A DNA stretch of 64,000 bases from Ferrovibrio sp041906005 (GTDB lineage Bacteria; Pseudomonadota; Alphaproteobacteria; Ferrovibrionales; Ferrovibrionaceae): positions 248,001-312,000 of the forward strand of contig NZ_JAYRJY010000001.1 of assembly GCF_041906005.1 (NCBI RefSeq), read 5' to 3'. Positions 1-7,605 of this stretch are shown here, in pieces; within the stretch, counting starts at the first letter, position 1; each line of letters opens with the position of its first letter. The translations under genes were made by a program, and so were the position numbers. A model generated the notes under the pieces. That model was given only the letters and a program-made list of their open reading frames with translations, had not been told where the DNA came from and did not search any database.

Positions 1-400
1 AGGCACCGGCGGCACGCAGGCTGCGGCAATAGCTCAGCGTCGCGTCACGATCTGGAAAGCCCCCAAGCAGGAGACGCACGACCTTGCCGCGATCGCCCCC
101 CAGATCGACCTCGACATAACGCTTGGGCGCGTCCCGCATCACCGGAAAGCGTTCCGACAGTTTCGGCCAGGCGGCTTCGGCCTCCAGCAGGGTCTTGTAA
201 CTGGCGACATGACCCGCGAACACATTCGGCGGCGGCGCGGGCGGAGGTGGCGGGGGCGGTGGCGTCTCGATCACCGGCGGCGGCATCACCACAACCGGTG
301 CGGCCGGGGCCGGTTCATCGGCGGCACAAGCCGCCAGTGCGAACAGGCAGGCGATTGCCGCAAGGCGGCGCGTGAGGATCACCGACGCCGCCGGCCGCAT
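1..400 (-). CDS. SPOR-like lipoprotein, 3' end outside window
   Basis: Partial gene running off the left edge on the minus strand. The start ATG at 400 gives a short basic N-terminus, a hydrophobic stretch and a lipobox ending L-A-A-C, then a proline-rich linker (a run of eight prolines around residues 48-55) and a compact domain with V-A-S-Y-K near its beginning and G-G-F-P-D-R-D-A near the end of what is visible. That pattern resembles SPOR peptidoglycan-binding repeats (inference). Its ATG shares one base with the TGA of the upstream small gene (TGATG), so the two are probably translationally coupled. An outer-membrane or periplasmic anchor role is likely; the exact function is unknown because the C-terminus is missing. 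Confidence 0.6.
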   Translation of the reverse strand, partial: MRPAASVILTRRLAAIACLFALAACAADEPAPAAPVVVMPPPVIETPPPPPPPPAPPPNVFAGHVASYKTLLEAEAAWPKLSERFPVMRDAPKRYVEVDLGGDRGKVVRLLLGGFPDRDATLSYCRSLRAAGA

Positions 401-609
401 CACTTCTCGACCAGTTTGAACAGGTTGCGGTCCAGCAGGGCGCTGACCGACACGGTCTTGGTGCTGCTGGCGTCGCGCTCATTGACCAGCTGCACATGCA
501 CGGCATCCTCGCCGGGGAACTGGATCAGGCGCGTAACGCGCCAGATGAAGCCCTGCCGCTGTTCGAAACGCTGGCCCGGAACAATGTCGTCGGCCGTGAA
601 CTTTGCCAT
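400..609 (-). CDS. small conserved-looking hypothetical protein (69 aa)
   Basis: Short cytoplasmic protein beginning MAKFTADDIVPGQRF and ending LFKLVEK, with no signal peptide or membrane segment. It looks like a small beta-rich fold (F-I-W-R-V-T-R, V-H-V-Q-L-V). I chose ATG 609 because AAGGTG lies six bases upstream; the GTG at 618 would add three residues but overlaps that ribosome-binding site. It lies between tusA and the SPOR-like lipoprotein on the same strand and overlaps the latter by one base, so the three are probably one transcript. No function is recognised. Confidence 0.6.
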   Translation of the reverse strand: MAKFTADDIVPGQRFEQRQGFIWRVTRLIQFPGEDAVHVQLVNERDASSTKTVSVSALLDRNLFKLVEK

Positions 610-691
610 CGTAAACACCTTGAATCGCGAGGGTTACAGGCTAGCGCATTCATGATGCAGCGCCAACTCTTGCCGCGAATTCAAGTCTGGC

Positions 692-916
692 TCAGGCCGC
701 CTGCTGGATGCGGAACACGAAAACGCCGTTCTGCTCTTCCGATGACAGCAGGGTAAAACCTGCCGCCTCGCACAAGGCAGCCATGTCGCGCATGGTATTG
801 GGGTCGGTTGCCTCCACCGTCAGCACCTCGCCCTTGGCCACTGTCTTCATCGCCTTCTTGGCACGCAGTACCGGCAAGGGGCAGTTGAGACCTTTGACAT
901 CGAGCGTCTGACTCAT
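692..916 (-). CDS. tusA: TusA-family sulfur carrier protein
   Basis: 74-residue protein of the TusA/SirA family. The N-terminal strand is followed by the diagnostic C-P-x-P motif (C13-P-L-P16) in L-N-C-P-L-P-V-L-R-A, where the Cys carries persulfide sulfur. The length is typical for the family. It is divergent from a YeeE/YedE transporter gene; in other bacteria this pair (TsuB/YeeD with TsuA/YeeE) takes up thiosulfate and passes on its sulfur, so a similar partnership is likely here, although the gene could equally serve tRNA thiolation or sulfur oxidation. A role in sulfur oxidation would fit fccAB elsewhere in the window. Confidence 0.88.
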   Translation of the reverse strand: MSQTLDVKGLNCPLPVLRAKKAMKTVAKGEVLTVEATDPNTMRDMAALCEAAGFTLLSSEEQNGVFVFRIQQAA

Positions 917-979
917 GGCGTGGTTCCGTGGGAGGCTGGCGGTCTATTTAACGGTAAGTTTTGTTGATTAATATAATAC

Positions 980-1007
980 TTCACTTCTGCAATGTAAATA
1001 CTATAAT
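980..1007 (+). promoter_or_regulatory. sigma-70-type promoter for the YeeE/YedE gene
   Basis: TTCACT at 980-985 and a perfect TATAAT at 1002-1007 are separated by 16 bases in an AT-rich island between divergent tusA and the transporter gene, ending about 60 bases before the ATG at 1069. A second TATAAT lies at 972-977. The AT-richness stands out from the surrounding GC-rich DNA. Confidence 0.5.
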
Positions 1008-1068
1008 CCTCAATGATCCCGTCATAATTGCTGTTCCAGCCTCCTGCAACCGTATCACCGAGCCAGTC

Positions 1069-2169
1069 ATGACTGCCTTGCCCCTGCCCTATCTCGTCAA
1101 TCTTGCCGGCTTGGTGCTGGGTGTGGTGTTCGGCGCCGCCGTGCAACGCAGCAACTTCTGCACCATGGGCGCGATCAGCGATCTGGTGCTGATGGGCGAC
1201 GGCAACCGGGCACGCGCCTGGGCCCTGGCGATTGCCACTGCCATGCTGGGCAGCCAGCTGCTGCATCTGGCAGGGCTGATCGATCTGAATACCTCGATCT
1301 ATGCGACGACCAATTTCGGCTGGCTGGGGGCGGCCATCGGCGGCCTGCTGTTCGGTTTCGGCATGGTGCTGGCCGGCGGCTGCGGCAGCCGCACGCTGGT
1401 CCGGCTGGGTGCCGGCAACCTGAAATCGCTGCTGGTGGTGCTGATGATCGGCATTGCCGGCTATGCCACCCTGCGCGGCCTGATCGGACCCGCGCGGCTG
1501 TGGCTGGAAGGCTGGTCGGTGGTCGACCTGAAAAGCCGCGGCTTGACCAGCCAGACCCTGCCCGACCTGCTTGCCGCGCTGGGCGCCGATGCCAGGCTGC
1601 TGCGCTGGGTCCTGGCGCTGGCCATTCCCGCCATCCTGCTGGGCTGGGCCTTCAAGGATGCGCGTTTCCGCCGCCAGCCGGTGCTGATCGGTGCCGCCAT
1701 CGTCATCGGCCTGACCATCACAGGCGGCTGGGCCGCCACCGGCATTCTCGGCGCCGATGAATTCGAGCCGACGCCGCTGGCCTCCATGACCTTCGTCGCG
1801 CCGATCGGCAACGCGCTGCAATACCTGATGACCTTTACCGGCGCCACGCTGGATTTCGGCATCAGCACCGTGGGCGGAGTCATTCTCGGCGCCTTCCTGA
1901 TGGCGAAGGCCGATGGCAGCTTCCGCGTCGAAAGCTTTGCCAACGCGCAGGACGTGGTGTCCCATGTCATTGGCGGCACGCTGATGGGCATCGGCGGCGT
2001 CACGGCCCTGGGCTGCACCGTCGGCCAGGGCCTGACCGGGATCGGCACGCTTGCCCTGGGCAGCTTTGTCGCACTTGGCGGTATCGTGATTGGCGGTGTT
2101 CTGGGCGTCCGCTATCTTGAGGAAGGCAGCCTGCCGGGGGCGGTCCGCGCGCTCTTCGCCCGCGGCTGA
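1069..2169 (+). CDS. YeeE/YedE family sulfur (thiosulfate) transporter
   Basis: 366-residue polytopic membrane protein with about nine to ten hydrophobic helices. Family hallmarks visible are Q-R-S-N-F-C near residue 30, G-G-C-G-S-R-T-L-V-R-L-G and, near the C-terminus, A-L-G-C-T-V-G-Q-G-L-T-G; the conserved Cys residues line the sulfur-compound pathway in TsuA. The ATG at 1069 begins MTALPLPYLVNLAG directly before the first helix; an in-frame extension to 961 would cross the promoter-like AT-rich island. The gene is divergent from tusA and followed by ccdA after 40 bases. Predicted role: import of thiosulfate or a related reduced sulfur species across the inner membrane. Confidence 0.88.
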   Translation: MTALPLPYLVNLAGLVLGVVFGAAVQRSNFCTMGAISDLVLMGDGNRARAWALAIATAMLGSQLLHLAGLIDLNTSIYATTNFGWLGAAIGGLLFGFGMVLAGGCGSRTLVRLGAGNLKSLLVVLMIGIAGYATLRGLIGPARLWLEGWSVVDLKSRGLTSQTLPDLLAALGADARLLRWVLALAIPAILLGWAFKDARFRRQPVLIGAAIVIGLTITGGWAATGILGADEFEPTPLASMTFVAPIGNALQYLMTFTGATLDFGISTVGGVILGAFLMAKADGSFRVESFANAQDVVSHVIGGTLMGIGGVTALGCTVGQGLTGIGTLALGSFVALGGIVIGGVLGVRYLEEGSLPGAVRALFARG

Positions 2170-2209
2170 CATTCCGCCGGCGGCCCAACCGCCGGGAGTG
2201 AATACCGTT

Positions 2210-2953
2210 ATGGGTGGTCTTGACGTTTCCTATGCCGCCGCCGCCGGCGCCGGCCTGCTGAGTTTCCTCAGCCCCTGCGTGCTGCCGCTGGTGCCTGCCT
2301 ACCTGTGCTTTGTCGCCGGCACCACGCTGGACCGTCTGGTCAATGAAGACGGCGTCGATCCGGCACTGACCCGACGCGTGTTCATCTCGGCGCTCGCCTT
2401 CGTGATCGGTTTTTCCACCGTATTCATCATCATGGGCGCGACGGCCTCGGCGCTGAACCGCCTGATCGTCGAGAATATCGACATCATCGGCAAGGTTGCC
2501 GGCGCGGTGATCGTAGTCTTCGGCCTGCATTACATGGGGCTGCTGAAGATTCCGCTGCTCTACCGCGAAGCCCGCATCAACACCACCGAACGGCCCACCA
2601 ACATCGTTGGCGCCTATGTGATCGGCCTGGCCTTCGCCTTCGGCTGGACACCCTGCGTGGGCCCGATCCTTGCCACCATCCTCACCGTGGCCGCCAGCCG
2701 CGACCAGCTGGGCTATGGCGTGTCGCTGCTGGCTACCTATGCGCTTGGTCTGGGCATTCCCTTCCTGCTGGCGGCCCTGGCCGTGAAGCCTTTCATGCGC
2801 TTCATGCAGAAATTCCGCCGCCACCTGCACAAGGTGGAGATCGTGGCCGGCGCCCTGCTGGTGATCACCGGCATCCTGATCTTCACCAACAGCCTGGGCC
2901 AGCTCAGCTATTACATGCTGGAGGTGTTCCCCTGGCTGGCCAAGTTCGGCTGA
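2210..2953 (+). CDS. ccdA: cytochrome c biogenesis protein CcdA
   Basis: 247-residue CcdA/DsbD-type membrane protein that carries electrons from cytoplasmic thioredoxin to periplasmic thiol proteins. It has six hydrophobic helices, with the paired redox cysteines in L-S-P-C-V-L-P-L-V-P (helix 1) and W-T-P-C-V-G-P-I (helix 4), as in the family. The ATG at 2210 has GGGAG about 11 bases upstream; a longer in-frame ORF overlaps the preceding gene and is unlikely. It probably shares a transcript with the YeeE/YedE gene 40 bases upstream. CcdA would support cytochrome c maturation (an FccA-type cytochrome is encoded further along) or periplasmic sulfur chemistry. Confidence 0.92.
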   Translation: MGGLDVSYAAAAGAGLLSFLSPCVLPLVPAYLCFVAGTTLDRLVNEDGVDPALTRRVFISALAFVIGFSTVFIIMGATASALNRLIVENIDIIGKVAGAVIVVFGLHYMGLLKIPLLYREARINTTERPTNIVGAYVIGLAFAFGWTPCVGPILATILTVAASRDQLGYGVSLLATYALGLGIPFLLAALAVKPFMRFMQKFRRHLHKVEIVAGALLVITGILIFTNSLGQLSYYMLEVFPWLAKFG

Positions 2954-2986
2954 GTTTTCGCAACAAACTTTTTTGTTGCGAAAACT
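2953..2986. promoter_or_regulatory. perfect 15-bp inverted repeat between ccdA and tupB
   Basis: AGTTTTCGCAACAAA (2953-2967) and its exact reverse complement (2972-2986) flank CTTT. The left arm starts on the last base of the ccdA stop codon. It is AT-rich, has no U-tract after the stem in either direction, and lies about 40-60 bases before tupB. It could form an RNA hairpin that ends ccdA transcription inefficiently, or be a double-stranded operator for the tungstate transporter genes. The lack of a U-tract and the near-perfect symmetry favour an operator (inference). Confidence 0.5.
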
Positions 2987-3028
2987 GCCTGTGGAAATAA
3001 GCACTTAATCCTTTGCCAGCGCGACGGC

Positions 3029-3754
3029 TTGCGCTACTTCGGTGACGTGAACACGATCACCGACGCCTTCCATCTTGCCCTTGGCCTGATCTGGCATTTC
3101 GACACCGAGTTGCTTCGCATCATCGGCCTGTCGCTGCGCGTCAGCCTTACCGCTGTTGTGATCGGCAGCATCATCGGCCTGCCGCTGGGTGCCTTCCTGG
3201 CGCTGGCCCGTTTTCCCGGCCGCAATGCCTGTATCGTGGTGCTGAATGCCTGCATGGGCCTGCCACCGGTGGTGGTCGGGCTGATCGTCTACCTCATTCT
3301 TTCCCGCTCGGGCCCGCTGGGTGCTTTCGGCTGGCTGTTCACTGCCGCCGGCATGGTGGTAGCGCAGGTGGTGCTGATCACGCCCATCGTCGCCGCGCTG
3401 TCACGCCAGGTGGTCGCTGATCTGTGGAGTGAATACGAGGAGCAGATGCGCTCGCTGGGCCTGACGCGGCTTGGCGCCATCGCCACGCTGCTGTGGGATG
3501 GCCGCTTCTCCCTCAGCACGGCGATTCTTGCCGGCTTCGGTCGCGCCATCGCCGAGGTCGGCGCCATCATCATCGTCGGCGGCAACATCGCCGGCGTGAC
3601 CCGCACGATGACAACCGCGATCTCTCTGGAAACCAGCCGCGGCGACCTGGCGCTGGCCATGGCACTGGGCATCGTGCTGCTGGCGATTGCAATCAGCATC
3701 AATGCCGCCGCCACCACGCTGGGCAACGCCGCACGGCGCGCCCAGGGTGCCTGA
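3029..3754 (+). CDS. tupB: tungstate ABC transporter permease TupB
   Basis: Up to 241 residues, with about six membrane helices and the binding-protein-dependent permease loop E-Y-E-E-Q-M-R-S-L-G-L-T-R-L-G followed by A-I-A-E-V-G-A-I-I-I-V-G-G-N, which couples to the ATPase. The family is named from the downstream genes: tupC and a TupA with the tungstate motif. The start is uncertain: TTG 3029 and GTG 3047 (MNTITDAFHLALGLI) are in frame and neither has a good ribosome-binding site; the GTG gives the more typical N-terminus. The stop overlaps the GAGG that serves tupC. Imports tungstate, presumably for tungsten or molybdenum cofactor enzymes. Confidence 0.85.
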   Translation: MRYFGDVNTITDAFHLALGLIWHFDTELLRIIGLSLRVSLTAVVIGSIIGLPLGAFLALARFPGRNACIVVLNACMGLPPVVVGLIVYLILSRSGPLGAFGWLFTAAGMVVAQVVLITPIVAALSRQVVADLWSEYEEQMRSLGLTRLGAIATLLWDGRFSLSTAILAGFGRAIAEVGAIIIVGGNIAGVTRTMTTAISLETSRGDLALAMALGIVLLAIAISINAAATTLGNAARRAQGA

Positions 3755-3764
3755 GGTGCGCGCC

Positions 3765-4499
3765 ATGCATGCGCCCGCCATGCTTCTGCCGCTGGTACTG
3801 GAAAACGTGCAATATGCCATCAATGGCCAGCCGCTGATCCATGGCATCGACCTGGACTTCCATCCCGGTCCGCCGACCCTGGTACTGGGACCGAATGGCG
3901 CGGGCAAAAGCCTGCTGCTGCGGCTTTGCCACGGTCTGATACAGCCAACGGCTGGCCGCGTGACCTGGCGGGGTCTGGCGGCGCAGAACCCGGAAGCCCT
4001 GCGTTTCGGCCAGGCCATGGTGTTCCAGAAGCCGGTGCTGCTGCGCCGCTCGGTGCTGGCCAACATGCTGTTCCCGCTGAAACTGCGCGGCCTGAATGCC
4101 GGCACGCGTTTCGCCCGCGCCATGGATGCGCTGGAACGCGTCGGCCTCACGGCGCTGGCCCAGCGTCCCGCCCGTGTCCTTTCAGGCGGCGAGCAGCAGC
4201 GGCTGGCATTGGCGCGCGCCTGGGCGCTGGGTCCGCAGATCCTGTTTCTGGATGAACCAGCCGCCGCGCTGGATCCGCATGCGACGCGGCAGGTGGAAGG
4301 CATCATCACGGATATCGCGGCCAGCCGTACCAAGATCGTGATGACCACCCATGATCTGGGCCAGGCGCGACGGCTGGCCGGGGATGTGATCTTCCTGCAT
4401 CGCGGCCGCGTCGCCGAGCGCACGCCGGCCGCGGAATTCTTCAATGCACCGCGCAGCACGCCGGCGCAGGCTTTTCTCAATGGCGATCTCACCTGGTAA
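3765..4499 (+). CDS. tupC: tungstate ABC transporter ATP-binding protein TupC
   Basis: 244-residue ABC ATPase. Walker A is G-P-N-G-A-G-K-S, the signature is L-S-G-G-E-Q-Q-R, Walker B is I-L-F-L-D-E-P and the switch His lies in T-T-H-D-L. It is short, with no C-terminal TOBE-type domain as seen in ModC, which agrees with TupC. The ATG at 3765 has TGAGGTG upstream, overlapping the tupB stop; ATG 3780 is a possible alternative. Energises tungstate uptake together with TupB and TupA. Confidence 0.88.
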   Translation: MHAPAMLLPLVLENVQYAINGQPLIHGIDLDFHPGPPTLVLGPNGAGKSLLLRLCHGLIQPTAGRVTWRGLAAQNPEALRFGQAMVFQKPVLLRRSVLANMLFPLKLRGLNAGTRFARAMDALERVGLTALAQRPARVLSGGEQQRLALARAWALGPQILFLDEPAAALDPHATRQVEGIITDIAASRTKIVMTTHDLGQARRLAGDVIFLHRGRVAERTPAAEFFNAPRSTPAQAFLNGDLTW

Positions 4500-4518
4500 G
4501 CAAAAAACGGAGGCATCC

Positions 4519-5355
4519 ATGCAGCGCAGACATTTCCTCGGCCTGGTGGCCGGCATCACCCTCGCCCTGACCAGCAGCATGGCTCTTGCCCAAGGGAGAT
4601 TCATCGTGGTGGCCAGCACCACCTCCACCGAGCAATCGGGCCTGTTCGGCCATATCCTGCCGATCTTCACCAAGAAGACCGGCATCGAGGTGCGCGTGGT
4701 GGCGCAGGGTACCGGCCAGGCGCTGAAGACCGGCGAAAAGGGCGATGCCGACGTGGTCTTCGTGCACGATCCGGTGGCCGAACAGAAATTCGTCGATGCC
4801 GGTTTTGGTGTCGACCGCAAGCTTGTCATGTATAACGACTTCGTCATCGTCGGCCCGAAAAGCGATCCGGCCAAGGTGATGGGCAGCCGCAACGTGGTCG
4901 ACTCCTACAAGAAGATCGCCGCCGCCAAGGCGCCGTTCGCCTCGCGCGGTGACAGTTCGGGCACCCATGCCGCCGAATTGCGCATCTGGAAGGAAGCCGG
5001 CATCGACGTGAAGACCGCCGGCGAAGGCTGGTATCGTGAAACCGGTTCGGGCATGGGCCCGACGCTGAACACCGCCAGCGCGATGAACGCCTATGCCTTC
5101 ACCGACCGCGGTACCTGGCTCAGCTTCAAGAACCGCGGCGACCTCGTGATCGCCGTGGAAGGCGATGTGAAACTGTTCAACCAGTATGGCGTGATGCTGG
5201 TGAACCCGGCCAAGCATGCCCATGTGAAAGTGGCCGAAGGCAAGACCTTCATCGACTGGCTGACCTCGAAGGAAGGTCAGGATGCCATCGCGGCCTACAA
5301 GATCGGCGGCGAGCAGCTGTTCTTCCCCAACTATAAGCCAGGCCAGAACAGCTGA
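4519..5355 (+). CDS. tupA: tungstate-binding periplasmic protein TupA
   Basis: 278-residue solute-binding protein. A signal peptide (MQRRHFLGLVAGITLALTSS, cleavage likely after A-L-A) is followed by V-A-S-T-T-S-T-E-Q-S-G-L at residues 31-42, matching the T-T-T-S motif that marks TupA and contributes to oxyanion binding. R-G-D-S-S-G-T-H further on is another conserved ligand segment. A strong ribosome-binding site (CGGAGG) precedes the ATG by 6 bases. Third gene of tupBCA, 19 bases after tupC. It delivers tungstate, and possibly molybdate, to TupBC. No modABC-type genes are in this window. Confidence 0.92.
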   Translation: MQRRHFLGLVAGITLALTSSMALAQGRFIVVASTTSTEQSGLFGHILPIFTKKTGIEVRVVAQGTGQALKTGEKGDADVVFVHDPVAEQKFVDAGFGVDRKLVMYNDFVIVGPKSDPAKVMGSRNVVDSYKKIAAAKAPFASRGDSSGTHAAELRIWKEAGIDVKTAGEGWYRETGSGMGPTLNTASAMNAYAFTDRGTWLSFKNRGDLVIAVEGDVKLFNQYGVMLVNPAKHAHVKVAEGKTFIDWLTSKEGQDAIAAYKIGGEQLFFPNYKPGQNS

Positions 5356-5369
5356 GTTTACGGACCCGT

Positions 5370-5405
5370 CGTTTCCTCCTACCATTCGGAAAACGGGAGG
5401 AAACG
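5370..5405 (+). promoter_or_regulatory. hairpin covering the ribosome-binding site of the SnoaL-like gene
   Basis: CGTTTCCTCC (5370-5379) pairs perfectly with GGAGGAAACG (5396-5405), with a 16-base loop. The right arm is the GGAGG ribosome-binding site and its last base abuts the ATG at 5406. Folded mRNA would hide the site, so translation of the next gene may be conditional. It also sits 15 bases after the tupA stop but lacks a U-tract, so it is a poor terminator. Confidence 0.5.
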
Positions 5406-5873
5406 ATGGATACCGCAGCCCTGCTGCAGGCCTTCAGCGAGGCGGTGCAGAAACGCGATGGCGAGGCTTTTGCCCGGCTCTTCACCGAAGACGCGGTCTA
5501 TCACGACGTGTTCTACGGTGCCTTCCACGGCCGGGCCAGGATCGCCGAACTGGTGAACGACTGGTTCTACCGCACGGCGGAGGATTTCCGCTGGCATCTG
5601 CATGACCCGGTCAGCGACGGCAAGACTCTGTATGCCCGCTATACTTTCTCCTACAAATCGCTGCTGCCCGAAGCACAGGGCAGGCGCGTGATGTTCGAAG
5701 GCGTGGGCATCTACACCCTGCGCGACGGTTTGATCGCCGAATACCGCGAGGTGGCCAATACCGGCCCCGCCCTGCTCGATCTCGGCTTTCCGCCCGAACG
5801 CGTGGCGAAAATCCTTTCCCGTGAAGGCGCGGCGCTGAAGGCGCGGCCGGAGGCCAAGCCGCATCTGGGCTGA
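5406..5873 (+). CDS. SnoaL-like / NTF2-superfamily protein
   Basis: 155 residues beginning MDTAALLQAFSEAVQKRD, followed by F-A-R-L-F-T-E-D-A-V-Y-H-D and F-H-G-R-A-R-I-A-E-L, the characteristic opening of the SnoaL-like polyketide cyclase / steroid isomerase fold. The rest, F-E-G-V-G-I-Y-T-L-R-D-G-L-I-A-E-Y-R-E, matches the final two strands of that fold. It has no signal peptide. These proteins bind small hydrophobic ligands or act as isomerases or cyclases; the substrate cannot be read from the sequence. One base separates its stop from the next ATG, so it is co-translated with the serine hydrolase gene. A hairpin sequesters its ribosome-binding site. Confidence 0.75.
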   Translation: MDTAALLQAFSEAVQKRDGEAFARLFTEDAVYHDVFYGAFHGRARIAELVNDWFYRTAEDFRWHLHDPVSDGKTLYARYTFSYKSLLPEAQGRRVMFEGVGIYTLRDGLIAEYREVANTGPALLDLGFPPERVAKILSREGAALKARPEAKPHLG

Positions 5874-5874
5874 T

Positions 5875-6882
5875 ATGCAAACTGCAAGGGATATCGCAGA
5901 CCTGATGGCCGAACATCATGTTCCGGGCCTATCCATGGCAATGGTCCGGGGCGATGAACCGCCGATCTGCTCAACACATGGCCTGCGGGATCGCGCATCG
6001 GAACAGCCGGTCGACCGTTTCACTGTTTTCGAGGCGGCTTCGCTGAGCAAACCGGTCTTCGCCTTCATCACCCTGCAACTGGCGGATAGCGGCATCCTGT
6101 CGCTCGATACGCCTCTGGCGAATCTTCTCCCTGGTTATCTGACGGATGATCCGCGTGCGGCTACGATCACACCCCGCCACATCCTGTCTCACACCGCAGG
6201 CCTACCGAACTGGCACAGCCGCGACTATCCGCTGAAAACCTATTTCGCGCCCGGCGAACGGTTCAGTTATTCCGGCGAGGGCTATGTATATCTGCAGAAG
6301 GCCATTGAGCAGGTCTGCGGTGAATCTCTGGAAACGCTCGCCAGCCGATTGGTATTCGAGCCGCTGGGAATGACCCGATCCAGCTTTATCTGGCAGGATC
6401 GGTTCAGTCTGAATTATGCCGCACCGCATACGGCCGCTGGCCACCGTTTCGAGGATGGCTTTGCCGGTCAGCGTGTCACAAGTGCCAATGCCGCAGGATC
6501 CCTTTGCACGACGGCGGAAGATTATGCCCGCTTCCTGCAAGCCGCATTGCGATTTCCTCGACTTGAGGCATGGCTGACACCACGGGCGAACGTGCAACAG
6601 GACCGTCTGACCTGCCTCGATGGCGACGAGCCTGTGCCAAATGCCAATGTCGCCTGGGCCCTTGGCTGGGGCGTGGAAACCGCCAGCCCGTTCTTTTTCC
6701 ACTGGGGCGACCAGAAGGGCTACAAGGCCTTCACGATTGCCTCTGGGGAAACGGCGAAAGCCATGGCCGTATTCACCAATGGCGATGCCGGCCTGTCCTT
6801 CGTCTCCAAACTGGTCGCGCCGGTTTTCCCCGGTCGACGCCCGTCCCTGCTCTGGCTGGGATATGAAGCCGGGACGGGCTAG
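5875..6882 (+). CDS. beta-lactamase-family serine hydrolase
   Basis: 335-residue class C / DD-peptidase-like hydrolase without a signal peptide. The catalytic S-x-x-K is S56-L-S-K59 (E-A-A-S-L-S-K-P), the second motif is Y132-S-G (F-S-Y-S-G-E-G-Y; the usual Y-S-N is altered to Y-S-G), and H-W-G-D-Q-K-G near the C-terminus replaces the K-T-G box. Such cytoplasmic members are often esterases or peptidases rather than antibiotic resistance enzymes. It starts one base after the SnoaL-like gene. The substrate is unknown. Confidence 0.82.
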   Translation: MQTARDIADLMAEHHVPGLSMAMVRGDEPPICSTHGLRDRASEQPVDRFTVFEAASLSKPVFAFITLQLADSGILSLDTPLANLLPGYLTDDPRAATITPRHILSHTAGLPNWHSRDYPLKTYFAPGERFSYSGEGYVYLQKAIEQVCGESLETLASRLVFEPLGMTRSSFIWQDRFSLNYAAPHTAAGHRFEDGFAGQRVTSANAAGSLCTTAEDYARFLQAALRFPRLEAWLTPRANVQQDRLTCLDGDEPVPNANVAWALGWGVETASPFFFHWGDQKGYKAFTIASGETAKAMAVFTNGDAGLSFVSKLVAPVFPGRRPSLLWLGYEAGTG

Positions 6883-6915
6883 CCCGACTCGGGCGTAATC
6901 GGCTATGCAGGATGC

Positions 6916-7602
6916 ATGTGCGGCCGCTACAGCCTGACCAAATCGCTTGATGACCTGGCCTCGTTCTTCGAGGCCTACGAGCTGTTGCAGCGCCCCAATC
7001 TGGCGCCACGCTGGAATATTGCGCCGACGCAGAAAAGCTTTGTGCTGCGCAGCCCCGCTCCCGGCAAGGGCGAACTCGTCGCGCTGCGCTGGGGCTTCGC
7101 CGGGCCCAATAATGCGCCGCTGATCAATGCCCGCAGCGAGACGGCGGCAAGCAAACCCACTTTCACAGAGGCCTTCGCCAAACGCCGCTGCCTGGTGCCG
7201 GCCGACAGCTTCTATGAATGGCAGGCCGTCGAAGGGCAGAAGGCGAAGCAGCCCCAGAAGCAACCCTGGCGGATCGGCCTGAAAGGCGGCGGCCTGTTCG
7301 CCTTTGCCGGCCTGTGGCAGAGCGAGCCGGCCTATGGCGGCGAGGAGTGTTTCACCATCCTCACCACGGCGGCCAACGACTATCTCAGCCCCCTGCACGA
7401 GCGCATGCCGGTGATCCTGCCGCCCGAACGCTTTGCGCTGTGGCTCGACCCGGCCACGCCGCCCGGCATCCTGCAGCGCCTGATGCAGCCCTATCCGGCC
7501 GAGGCGATGGCGCGCTACCGTGTCACCTCGGTGGTCAATGGCGTGAAGGTGGATGGCCCGGAATGCTTCGCGCCGCTCAACCCGGCGCTGAAGGTCGCCT
7601 GA
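6916..7602 (+). CDS. SRAP-domain protein (HMCES/YedK family)
   Basis: 228-residue SOS-response-associated peptidase family protein. Catalytic Cys2 (M-C-G-R-Y-S) becomes the N-terminus after Met removal. Other hallmarks are W-N-I-A-P-T-Q with N34, E101 in S-F-Y-E-W and H161 in L-H-E-R-M-P. The family forms a thiazolidine link to abasic sites in single-stranded DNA and so protects them. The length is typical. It is 33 bases downstream of the hydrolase gene on the same strand and convergent with the SDR gene. No LexA-type operator was evident upstream. Confidence 0.93.
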   Translation: MCGRYSLTKSLDDLASFFEAYELLQRPNLAPRWNIAPTQKSFVLRSPAPGKGELVALRWGFAGPNNAPLINARSETAASKPTFTEAFAKRRCLVPADSFYEWQAVEGQKAKQPQKQPWRIGLKGGGLFAFAGLWQSEPAYGGEECFTILTTAANDYLSPLHERMPVILPPERFALWLDPATPPGILQRLMQPYPAEAMARYRVTSVVNGVKVDGPECFAPLNPALKVA

Positions 7603-7605
7603 TTC

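Noticed and set aside
913..2172. 419-codon open frame on the minus strand opposite the YeeE/YedE gene
   Set aside because: Translation is rich in Gln, Gly, His and Arg, typical of the antisense of GC-rich coding DNA; the plus strand encodes a recognisable transporter.
5875..6882. Antibiotic resistance beta-lactamase
   Set aside because: The serine hydrolase lacks a signal peptide, has Y-S-G in place of Y-S-N and H-W-G in place of K-T-G; esterase or peptidase activity is more likely.
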